Positions 57,471 to 64,000 of a stretch of DNA of 64,000 bases are shown here, in pieces (position 1 is the stretch's first letter; each line of letters starts with the position of its first letter). A program made the translations under genes and the position numbers. The notes beneath the pieces were generated by a model. It was not told the DNA's origin, did not search any database, and saw only the letters and a list, made by a program, of their open reading frames with translations. This DNA is from Azospirillum sp. 412522 (lineage in GTDB: Bacteria; Pseudomonadota; Alphaproteobacteria; Azospirillales; Azospirillaceae): contig NZ_RWIJ01000029.1 of assembly GCF_019805165.1 (NCBI RefSeq), positions 17,858-81,857 of the forward strand, in the 5' to 3' direction.

Positions 57471-58613
57471 TTATCGTGCTTTGGTCGGAGCACCACCACC
57501 CGATTGCCCGCCTGCCGCCGGCGCCGCCTGCGTTTCTCGCAGAAGGACCATGGTGATGCGGCGGTTGCGCGGGTTGTTGGGCTGAGCGGCGACCAGCGGG
57601 TCGCGGTCGGCCTTGCCGACGACGTCCTGGATTCGCGTCGGGTCGATGCCGCCGGCCAGCAGGGCCCGGCGGGTGGCGTTGGCGCGCTCGGTCGACAGAT
57701 CCCAGTTGTCGCGCCCGGACCCGGCGGGGAATGGCGAGGAGTCGGTGTGGCCGCTGATCGACAGCTTGTTGGGCAGCTTGGACAGCGCCTTCGCCACCTG
57801 CTGCACCAGCTGGCGGGTCTGTGGATACATCTGGCCGGAGCCACCGGGGAACATCGACACGCGGTCCTGATCGACGATCTGGATGCGCAGCCCCTCGGGC
57901 GTCTGGTCGATCATCAGGTTCTGCGCCAGCGGCTCCAGTTCAGGCACCGACTGGATCGCCTGGCGGATCTCGGTGGCGGCCTGCTGGAACTGGCGGGCCT
58001 CCTTGGCCGCGCCCTGCAGGCTGTCCATCGCCTCCTTCACCCGCTCGCCGAAGTCGGACAGCTTCTCGCCGGCCTTCTGGCCGGGAATGCCCAGTTGCTT
58101 GGCGAGTTCCTCCATCCGCTTCTGGAACTCGGCCCGGGTCTCGCTCGGCTTCTGATCGGCCACGTCGGGCGCGGAGCCGTTGGCCGCAGCGTTGCTGCCT
58201 GACTTTCCGGGACCGGTTCCCTGGCCGGGACCGGTGGTGGCCTCGGTCGGATCGTCGGCATCGTCGCTCTGCTGCGACGAGTAGCCCGGCGGCCCCGACA
58301 CCGGCACATCGGCCGACATCGGAGAACTGGGAGAGACCTGCGCACCCGGCACCGTGATGGTCTTGCCACCCAGCATGCCGCCCGAGCCCGATTGTTCACG
58401 ACTGACCGAGACGGGGGAGAAATAGTCGGCGATGCCCTTGCGCTGATCCGATGTGGTCACGTTCAGCAGCCACAGCAGGAGGAAGAAGGCCATCATCGCG
58501 GTCACGAAGTCGGCATAGGCCACCTTCCACGCGCCACCATGGTGGCCGCCGTGCCCGCCCTTCTTCTTCTTGATGATGATCGGCCGCTCGTTGCCGCCGG
58601 AGTTCCCGCTCAT
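57471..58613 (-). CDS. motB: Flagellar motor protein MotB
   Basis: A protein of 380 residues. It has a short basic N-terminus (RPIIIKKKKGGHGGHHGG), one membrane helix with the proton-channel aspartate (AYADFVTAMMAFFLLLWLLN), a long Ser/Gly/Pro-rich linker, a helical plug region and a C-terminal OmpA-like peptidoglycan-binding domain (LSISGHTDSSPFPAG ... ERANATRRALLAGGI ... NRRITMVLL). It forms the stator with MotA. No motA gene adjoins it. A CtrA-type box lies about 110 nt upstream. Confidence 0.92.
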   Translation of the reverse strand: MSGNSGGNERPIIIKKKKGGHGGHHGGAWKVAYADFVTAMMAFFLLLWLLNVTTSDQRKGIADYFSPVSVSREQSGSGGMLGGKTITVPGAQVSPSSPMSADVPVSGPPGYSSQQSDDADDPTEATTGPGQGTGPGKSGSNAAANGSAPDVADQKPSETRAEFQKRMEELAKQLGIPGQKAGEKLSDFGERVKEAMDSLQGAAKEARQFQQAATEIRQAIQSVPELEPLAQNLMIDQTPEGLRIQIVDQDRVSMFPGGSGQMYPQTRQLVQQVAKALSKLPNKLSISGHTDSSPFPAGSGRDNWDLSTERANATRRALLAGGIDPTRIQDVVGKADRDPLVAAQPNNPRNRRITMVLLRETQAAPAAGGQSGGGAPTKAR

Positions 58614-58719
58614 GCCCTGCCGTGGCGAATGGTTCGCGGCCCGAGGGCCGATTTCCGCGCGCGGGCGCCGCGGTGGACGCGGCGGCCGTCTGCCGCGGCA
58701 AAACCCTGACCGGGTTTGA

Positions 58720-58735
58720 TTAAGATCCGTTTAAC
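58720..58735. promoter_or_regulatory. CtrA-type box upstream of motB
   Basis: TTAAGATCCGTTTAAC fits TTAA-N7-TTAAC exactly. It lies in the 326-nt divergent gap between motB (start 58613) and the flavin reductase gene (58940), the rest of which holds nothing else that could be supported. Confidence 0.5.
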
Positions 58736-58939
58736 GACGTTGGCAGGGGTGGAGGCGCGGCGGAGGTGAGGCGGAGATGCGGCTTGCGCCGGGTGGCGCG
58801 CTGGATTAATTCCCGGTATTCCCTACCTTGTGTGTCACCTTCACCGCCACCGGAGGACCGTGGGACATCCCCCTGCCCTGCACCTCCATCCCGGCTTCCA
58901 ACCTTGATCCTTCCCTCGCGGCCCACACGACAGGACGTC

Positions 58940-59431
58940 ATGATCACCGACCAGCCGATCGATCCCCTCGCGTTCCGTTCCGCCCTCGGCTGCTTCGCGA
59001 CCGGGATCGCCGTCATCACGACCATCGCGCCCGACGGGCTGCCGCTGGGGGTTACGGTGAACTCGTTCTCGTCCGTGTCGCTCGACCCGCCGCTGGTGCA
59101 GTTCTGCCTGGGCCGTGCCGCGATGTCCTTCGAAGCCTTCAAGGCCGCGCCCCATTTCGCAGTGAACATCCTGGCCGCCGATCAGGAGGACCTGTCCAAC
59201 CGCTTCTCCCGCCGCGACCTGCAGGAGCGCTGGACCGGGCTGGAGACCACAACCGGTCGCGGCGGTGTCCGCCTGTTGAACGGCTGCCTCGCCACGCTGG
59301 AATGCGACCGCGAGCATCTGCTGGACGGCGGCGACCACGTCATCGTGCTTGGCCGCGTCCGCAAGCTGGCGTCCCGGGAAGGCGGCGAACCCCTGCTGTA
59401 TTTCCGCGGCCGCTACGCTCACCTCAGCTGA
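58940..59431 (+). CDS. Flavin reductase-like FMN-binding protein
   Basis: A protein of 163 residues from ATG 58940 (AGGA 5 nt upstream). The FMN-binding split-barrel pattern is FRSALGCFATGIAVITT, GVTVNSFSSVSLDPPLVQFCLGRAAMSFEAFK, FAVNILAADQEDLSNRFS and a C-terminal HVIVLGRVRKL. Members supply reduced flavin to two-component monooxygenases or act as NADH:flavin oxidoreductases. No monooxygenase partner is adjacent. Confidence 0.9.
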   Translation: MITDQPIDPLAFRSALGCFATGIAVITTIAPDGLPLGVTVNSFSSVSLDPPLVQFCLGRAAMSFEAFKAAPHFAVNILAADQEDLSNRFSRRDLQERWTGLETTTGRGGVRLLNGCLATLECDREHLLDGGDHVIVLGRVRKLASREGGEPLLYFRGRYAHLS

Positions 59432-59469
59432 TATGCCGGCGGACTGGTTACCGGGGCCGACCGCTTTCC

Positions 59470-59754
59470 CTACCCGGCCGCGCGGTGAAGGTCGCGGCCG
59501 GTCAGGTGGATATTGGCGTCGGGATCGAGCGCGCGGGCCAGGATGCGCTGCTCGGTCGCCCGTTCGAACAGGGAGCGGTTCATGCAGACCTGCTGAACCG
59601 CCTCGTCCGGCTTCGGCGTATGACCGACGATGCCCTGCAAAGTGCGGCGGGTGACGAAGACCCGGCCCTGATACTCCCCGACCTGTACCGCGAACTCCAC
59701 GGCGTCGGCCTCCTCGTTCCACAAGGGATCGTCGGGAAACAGGAAGATGGGCAT
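59470..59754 (-). CDS. DUF1488-like small protein
   Basis: A protein of 94 residues from ATG 59754, with GAGGA 4 nt upstream (an earlier start at 59793 is rejected because it would overlap the upstream gene's last codons without a ribosome site). Sequence FLFPDDPLWNEEADAVEFAVQVGEYQGRVFVTRRTLQGIVG followed by AVQQVCMNRSLFERATEQRILAR resembles the DUF1488 family. Function unknown. It lies 35 nt after the DUF6134 gene in the same direction. Confidence 0.7.
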   Translation of the reverse strand: MPIFLFPDDPLWNEEADAVEFAVQVGEYQGRVFVTRRTLQGIVGHTPKPDEAVQQVCMNRSLFERATEQRILARALDPDANIHLTGRDLHRAAG

Positions 59755-59789
59755 CGGGTCCTCATTTAAGCAGGAATCATCGGCGGAAA

Positions 59790-60446
59790 TCACTTCAGGA
59801 CATAGGTGATATCATAGCCGCTGCGTTTGAAGCGCGTCTTCAGCAGCGTACCGTCCGCCGCATACCACAGGTCGCGCTCCACATCGCCCTCGATGCGGTG
59901 ATGGGCGGCCTCCTGCGCCTTGCCGCCGGCCTCCACGGTCTCCGCACCGACCTTGCGTGCCGCCACCTTGTAGGGCGCCGCGTCGATCACCGACAGAAGG
60001 TCGCGGTGCTTCAGCACGTCCGGTGTCCACAGGCTCAACGGCAGGACGCCGGCCGGAGCCTGCCGGGTCTTGCCGTCCACCGTCAGGCTGTAACCGCCGG
60101 CATCGCGCGCCATCTCGATCTTGTGCGGAGTGCCGTCGTCGTCGGTGGTGGCCGCCATCGATTCGAGCGTCCCGCCCTTCCACATCTCCTCCCGCTTGTG
60201 GTCGTAGCGGAAGTTGATGAACAGCACCTTCACCCGTGTCGTCGCGGTGACGGTGACCTTGGTACGGTCGCCCTGCGGCTCGATCCTCACCTGCTCGCTG
60301 CCGATGGGATCCTCACCCATCAGGATCTGGTAGGTCAGCGTCCTTGCCGTCCCCTGGGCCGAGGCCGGATCCGGCAGACCGGTCAGCAGCGTGGCCGCCA
60401 TTAGGGCAGCACACAGGGTGGCGCATTTGGTGCGCATCGTCGTCAT
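59790..60446 (-). CDS. DUF6134-like exported protein
   Basis: A protein of 218 residues with a signal peptide (MTTMRTKCATLCAALMAATLLTGLPDPASA). The mature protein, TLTYQILMGEDPIGSEQVRIEPQGDRTKVTVTATTRVKVLFINFRYDHKREEMWKGG, is mostly beta strand and resembles DUF6134, a periplasmic family of unknown role in Rhodospirillales and relatives, possibly lipid or hydrophobic ligand binding. Two ATGs four codons apart could serve as the start. Confidence 0.75.
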   Translation of the reverse strand: MTTMRTKCATLCAALMAATLLTGLPDPASAQGTARTLTYQILMGEDPIGSEQVRIEPQGDRTKVTVTATTRVKVLFINFRYDHKREEMWKGGTLESMAATTDDDGTPHKIEMARDAGGYSLTVDGKTRQAPAGVLPLSLWTPDVLKHRDLLSVIDAAPYKVAARKVGAETVEAGGKAQEAAHHRIEGDVERDLWYAADGTLLKTRFKRSGYDITYVLK

Positions 60447-60495
60447 GTTCGTTTCCTCCCGGTTGGTCTGGTCGGCGGCTCTTCCGGCCGCTTGA

Positions 60496-60798
60496 TCAAT
60501 CGTCCAGAAGCTGCGCCAACTTCATCGCGACGCCCATAGAACCTTCGACCTTCAGCTTGCCCATGGTGAAGGCGAGCATCGGGTTCAGCTTGCCGTTGAT
60601 GAGCTTTTGCAGGTTCTCCGGCGAAATGCGGATGGTGCAGTCTGACTCGGCGTCCTCACGGCTGATGCTGATCGGAGTGGCGCGGCCGTCCACCCGGATC
60701 ACCTCGCCCTCCTTGCCAAGCAGGAAGCGGACCGAGGCGTTGAGCGATCGCAGATCGCCGCTCCGGCTGCGCAGCTCCTGCAGAATGTCGTCGACCAT
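60496..60798 (-). CDS. SCP2 sterol-binding domain protein
   Basis: A protein of 100 residues. The SCP2 fold shows as SLNASVRFLLGKEGEVIRVDGRATPISIS, DCTIRISPENLQKLINGKLNPMLAFTMGKLKVEGSMGVAMKLAQLL. Stand-alone SCP2 proteins bind lipids or acyl-CoA in the cytoplasm. It is divergent from the acyl-CoA ligase gene, and the shared 170-nt region has a LiuR-type operator. Confidence 0.88.
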   Translation of the reverse strand: MVDDILQELRSRSGDLRSLNASVRFLLGKEGEVIRVDGRATPISISREDAESDCTIRISPENLQKLINGKLNPMLAFTMGKLKVEGSMGVAMKLAQLLDD

Positions 60799-60851
60799 GA
60801 AAGCGTGCCCTCAGGATTGTTCGTAGGACGGGCCTTGACAGTAGGCGCGCA

Positions 60852-60866
60852 TTACGTTTACGTCAA
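60852..60866. promoter_or_regulatory. LiuR-type operator between SCP2 and acyl-CoA ligase
   Basis: TTACGTTTACGTCAA is a near-palindrome with ACGT half-sites two bases apart, the form of MerR-type LiuR sites controlling fatty- and branched-acid catabolism in proteobacteria. A MerR gene lies directly after the ligase gene. Confidence 0.5.
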
Positions 60867-60968
60867 CGTCATAACGAAAGCGTTTCAGACGCCCGATGCC
60901 GCCGAATCAGACTTTCGATGCCGGCTGCCGGGCGATCCGGAACGCGCCACCGCCAAGGGGAGCGAAAC

Positions 60969-62717
60969 ATGCCCGAGCCGCTTGCGCAGAGCGCCAACCC
61001 GCCGGCCACCATCATAAATGACGTTGCCGCGAATAACGCCGCCCATCCCTGGCTGACGCATTATCCGGAGGGAATCGCCTGGGACCAGCAATTCGCGCCG
61101 ATGCCGCTGCATATGCTGTTCGAGGAAGCGGCCGGGCGCTATGCCGACCACTCCTGCCTGGACTTTCTGGGCCGCCGCTACAGCTACGCCGAGGTCCTGG
61201 ATCTGGTGAACCGTGCCGCCCGCGGTTTTCAGGATCTGGGTGTCGGCCCGGGAGTGCGGGTGGGCCTGTGCCTGCCCAATTGCCCGACCTACGTCATCTC
61301 CTATTTCGCGGTGCTGAAGGCCGGCGGGACCGTCGTCAACTACAACCCGCTTTATGTCGAGCGCGAGTTGGAGCACCAGATCACCGACTCGCAGACCGAG
61401 ATCATGGTGACGCTGGACCTCAAGCAGATCTACCCGCGCATCGCGGCAATGCTGGCGCGCACGCCGATGAAGCGGATCGTCGTCTGCCGCATGGCGACCA
61501 TCCTGCCTGCGGTGAAGAAGGCCCTGTTCAGCGTGTTGAAGCGCGGCGAGCTTGCCGTGGTGCCGCGCGACGACCGCCATGTCGAATTCTCCAACCTGCT
61601 GGCCAATGACGGGACCATGCGCCCGGTGCGCATCGATGGGCTGCGCGATGTCGCCGTGCTCCAGTACACCGGCGGCACCACCGGTGTGCCGAAGGGTGCG
61701 ATGCTGACCCATCACAACCTGCTGTCCAATGCGCGGCAGGTGCAGGCTTGGTTTCCCGAGGTGGCGCTGGGACGGGAGCGCATGCTCGCCGTCCTGCCCT
61801 TCTTCCATGTCTTCGCCATGACCGTGGTGCTGAACATGGGGCTGGCCTGCGGAGCCGAACTGATCATGCTGCCCCGCTTCGAGACCGAGCAGGTTCTGAA
61901 GACCATCGCCAAGCGCAAGCCGACCCTCGTCCCCGGCGTTCCCACCATGTACAAGGCGCTGTTGGGCCATCCGCAGGTCGGCCGCTATCCGATGACCTCG
62001 ATCCGCTACTGCATCTCCGGCGGCGCACCACTGCCGATGGAACTGAAGCGCCAGTTCGAGACGGCGACCGGCTGCGTGCTGATCGAAGGCTACGGCCTTT
62101 CGGAGGCCTCCCCCGTGTGCGCCGCCAACCCGCTGAACGGCATCAACAAGGAAGGCTCCATCGGCCTGCCGCTGCCCGGCATCGCCATCGAGATCCGCGA
62201 CCTCGAGGATCCGACCCGCAAGCTCGGCATCGGCGAGAAGGGGCAGGTGGCGATTGCCGGCCCCAATGTCATGGCCGGCTACTGGGGCCGGGCGGAGGAG
62301 AGCGACCGCACCGTGGTCGACGGCTTCCTTTTGACCGGCGATGTCGGGACGATGGACGGGGACGGCTATGTCTTCCTGCTGGACCGCCTCAAGGACCTCA
62401 TCATCTGCAGCGGCTACAACGTCTATCCGCGCATGATCGAGGAGGCGATCTACCAGCATCCCGACGTGGTCGCCGCCTGTGTCATCGGCTTGCCCGACGA
62501 CTATCGCGGCCAGACGCCGAAGGCCTTCGTACAGTTGAAACCCGGCGCCAGCCTGACGGCGGAGTCGTTGCGCGAGTTCCTGCGCGACAAGATCTCCCGC
62601 ATCGAGATGCCGAGCGCCATCGAGTTCCGAGAAGAACTCCCGAAGACGGCCGTCGGAAAGTTGTCGAAGAAGGAACTGATCGCCGAGGTTCGGCAGGCTC
62701 TTTCGAACGGAGGATGA
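60969..62717 (+). CDS. Long-chain fatty acid-CoA ligase
   Basis: A protein of 582 residues from ATG 60969. The AMP-binding superfamily signature YTGGTTGVPKGAMLTHHNL, the EGYGLSEASPVCAANP motif, GDVGTMDGDGYVFLLDRLKDLIICSGYNVYPRMIEE and the C-terminal catalytic lysine in PKTAVGKLSKKEL are intact. It activates fatty acids via acyl-adenylates for beta-oxidation or lipid synthesis. It is divergent from SCP2 and followed by a MerR regulator. Confidence 0.93.
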   Translation: MPEPLAQSANPPATIINDVAANNAAHPWLTHYPEGIAWDQQFAPMPLHMLFEEAAGRYADHSCLDFLGRRYSYAEVLDLVNRAARGFQDLGVGPGVRVGLCLPNCPTYVISYFAVLKAGGTVVNYNPLYVERELEHQITDSQTEIMVTLDLKQIYPRIAAMLARTPMKRIVVCRMATILPAVKKALFSVLKRGELAVVPRDDRHVEFSNLLANDGTMRPVRIDGLRDVAVLQYTGGTTGVPKGAMLTHHNLLSNARQVQAWFPEVALGRERMLAVLPFFHVFAMTVVLNMGLACGAELIMLPRFETEQVLKTIAKRKPTLVPGVPTMYKALLGHPQVGRYPMTSIRYCISGGAPLPMELKRQFETATGCVLIEGYGLSEASPVCAANPLNGINKEGSIGLPLPGIAIEIRDLEDPTRKLGIGEKGQVAIAGPNVMAGYWGRAEESDRTVVDGFLLTGDVGTMDGDGYVFLLDRLKDLIICSGYNVYPRMIEEAIYQHPDVVAACVIGLPDDYRGQTPKAFVQLKPGASLTAESLREFLRDKISRIEMPSAIEFREELPKTAVGKLSKKELIAEVRQALSNGG

Positions 62718-62831
62718 CCCGAAGTCATTGCCTTGACCCGGACGTAAAGGGAAGCCTTATCACGCGACGGCAGCTGTGCTACCAAACGGAAGGCGCATTG
62801 TGCCGGACGCAAACAAAAGGTCTTCCCAGGG

Positions 62832-63224
62832 ATGGAACAGCTCTACACGGTCAACCAGCTTGCGGAGGAGCTGGGCATCACTCCGCGGGCTCTGCGTTTC
62901 TACGAGGTCAAGGGATTGCTGGCGCCCAACCGCGTCGGCAACAACCGGGTCTACACGAAGCGCGACCGCGCCCGGCTGAAGCTGATCCTGCGCGGCAAGC
63001 GCCTGGGATTCTCGCTGGCGGAGATCCGCGAATATCTCGACCTCTACAACGTCAATGGCGGGGTGGAGCAGCAGAAGAACCTGTTGAAGCGCGTGCAGAA
63101 GCGGCTGAAGGATCTTGCCCAGCAGCGGGAGGATCTGGAGGCCACCGTGCAGGAACTGCGCGACATCGAAGATCAGGTCAACAACACCCTGGCGGAGTTG
63201 AAGTCCGCCGCTAAGGACAGCTGA
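62832..63224 (+). CDS. MerR-family transcriptional regulator (LiuR-like)
   Basis: A protein of 130 residues from ATG 62832. The winged helix YTVNQLAEELGITPRALRFYEVKGLLAPNRVGNNRVYTKRDRARLKLILRGKRLGFSLAEIREYLDLY is followed by a long dimerisation coiled coil (QQREDLEATVQELRDIEDQVNN). No cysteine metal site is present, so it is not a metal sensor. Location after the acyl-CoA ligase gene and an upstream LiuR-type palindrome suggest control of fatty-acid or branched-acid genes. Confidence 0.9.
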   Translation: MEQLYTVNQLAEELGITPRALRFYEVKGLLAPNRVGNNRVYTKRDRARLKLILRGKRLGFSLAEIREYLDLYNVNGGVEQQKNLLKRVQKRLKDLAQQREDLEATVQELRDIEDQVNNTLAELKSAAKDS

Positions 63225-63333
63225 CCGCTCGGGTGCCCCCGGCACTCCGGTCGGCCCTATTGGGGGATCGGAGCATGATGGGACAGCGACAACTGCGGGC
63301 GGCCTGCGATGCCTTCAGGACGGGAGACGGGAC

Positions 63334-63861
63334 ATGAACCTGATCTTCCGCCTGCTGGCGGTCGTCGCCGCTGCCATGTTCACCGTGTGGCGGGACCGCC
63401 GCACCGGGCTGCTGGAGCCGTCGTCACTGCGTTTCCGGGTCTGGCCGACCGACCTGGACATCAACCTGCACATGACCAACGCCCGCTATTTCAGCGTGAT
63501 GGATCTGGGCCGCACCGACCTGACGATCCGTGTCGGCTTGGGCCCGGCGATTCTGCGCAACCGTTGGCAGCCGGTGCTCGGCGGGGCGACCATCCGATAC
63601 CGTCGCCCGCTGCGGCCTTTCCAGCGCTTCACCCTGGTCAGCCGGGTTCTGTGCTGGGACGACAAGTACATCTTCATCGAACACCGTATGGAAACGCGGC
63701 TCGGGCTGGCGGCGCTGGCCGTCGTCCAGGGCGCCTTCGTCGGCACCAAGGGCGTGGTTGCTCCGGCCGAGGTGCTGGCCGCACTCGGCACGGCCGCTGC
63801 CTCGCCGCCAATCCCGGAGGCGGTCGCCGCCTTGCGCGGACAGATCTTGTCCGCCGTCTGA
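63334..63861 (+). CDS. Acyl-CoA thioesterase-like protein
   Basis: A protein of 175 residues. An N-terminal membrane helix (LIFRLLAVVAAAMFTVW) precedes a hot-dog fold with RVWPTDLDINLHMTNARYFSVMDLGRTDL, the HTNARY-type segment of the THEM6/4-hydroxybenzoyl-CoA thioesterase branch, and GGATIRYRRPLRPFQRFTLVSRV. It probably hydrolyses acyl-CoA at the membrane. It lies between the MerR gene and etfB on the same strand. Confidence 0.87.
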   Translation: MNLIFRLLAVVAAAMFTVWRDRRTGLLEPSSLRFRVWPTDLDINLHMTNARYFSVMDLGRTDLTIRVGLGPAILRNRWQPVLGGATIRYRRPLRPFQRFTLVSRVLCWDDKYIFIEHRMETRLGLAALAVVQGAFVGTKGVVAPAEVLAALGTAAASPPIPEAVAALRGQILSAV

Positions 63862-63899
63862 ACCGTCAGAAAAAATCATCGGAGAGGAGATACGCCACC

Positions 63900-64000
63900 A
63901 TGAAGCTGCTGGTGCCTGTGAAGCGCGTCGTCGATTACAACGTCAAGATCCGGGTGAAGACCGACCAGTCCGGGGTCGAGACGTCCAATGTGAAGTTCTC
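63900..64000 (+). CDS. etfB: Electron transfer flavoprotein beta subunit (5' end only)
   Basis: The frame from ATG 63900 (GGAGAGGAG upstream) reads MKLLVPVKRVVDYNVKIRVK, TDQSGVETSNVKF up to the window edge. This is the characteristic N-terminus of EtfB, the AMP-binding subunit of the flavoprotein that receives electrons from acyl-CoA dehydrogenases. The remainder lies outside the window. Confidence 0.93.
   Translation, partial: MKLLVPVKRVVDYNVKIRVKTDQSGVETSNVKF

Overview
The window is GC-rich chromosomal DNA from an alphaproteobacterium, most likely Azospirillum or a close relative. Lineage markers are HdaA, a PopZ-type protein, an aa3 oxidase subunit IV miniprotein, the AapJQMP amino-acid transporter, Bpt leucyltransferase, and sequence motifs matching CtrA and FNR/FixK sites. 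The genus is inferred from gene content and not from a database match.

Left chromosomal part (1-18.2 kb): a truncated polysaccharide polymerase-like membrane protein, a DUF3299 protein and N-formylglutamate amidohydrolase come first. They are followed by an AAA ATPase, a MarR regulator, an SDR protein and the compact DUF2066-pgsA-perM-hdaA operon divergent from purMN. Next are ctaF-like subunit IV, valS, popZ, tolC, rhodanese and pcm.

Integrated element (18,259-32,230): this is about 14 kb bounded by 79-bp identical direct repeats that make up nearly all of a tRNA-Cys gene. It carries a tyrosine integrase with probable arm sites, a serine resolvase, phage-type regulators and two large proteins resembling podovirus DNA-ejection proteins. 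It also has several small phage-like genes and two AT-rich cargo genes (20.4 and 30.1 kb), one with a PD-(D/E)XK-like nuclease region. There is no capsid, portal, terminase or lysis gene, so it is a prophage remnant or a phage satellite. A 19-nt motif occurs five times upstream of its leftward genes and resembles promoters of single-subunit phage RNA polymerases. A larger noncoding module is duplicated.

Right chromosomal part (32.4-64 kb): tRNA-Asn, small proteins, a catalytically dead HtrA-like protein, Nudix hydrolase, cysK-alaX-sseA-GNAT-GNAT, hisC, aapJQMP, metC, hisI, an RTX protein, a PRC-barrel lipoprotein, TRAP permeases and a chemoreceptor. These are followed by bpt, an alpha-E/ATP-grasp pair, motB, flavin reductase, DUF1488, DUF6134, SCP2, acyl-CoA ligase, a MerR regulator, thioesterase and the start of etfB. 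The last group looks like fatty-acid/acyl-CoA metabolism feeding electron transfer flavoprotein.

The most striking observation is a family of three short intergenic RNAs, two in tandem near 39.8-40.0 kb on the minus strand and one near 47.8 kb on the plus strand. Each has an FNR/FixK-type box at a class II activation position, then a -10 element. The predicted transcript starts at or just before a conserved GTCTCTAACCCTCCCT (anti-Shine-Dalgarno) and ends in its own intrinsic terminator. They look like oxygen-controlled regulatory sRNAs.
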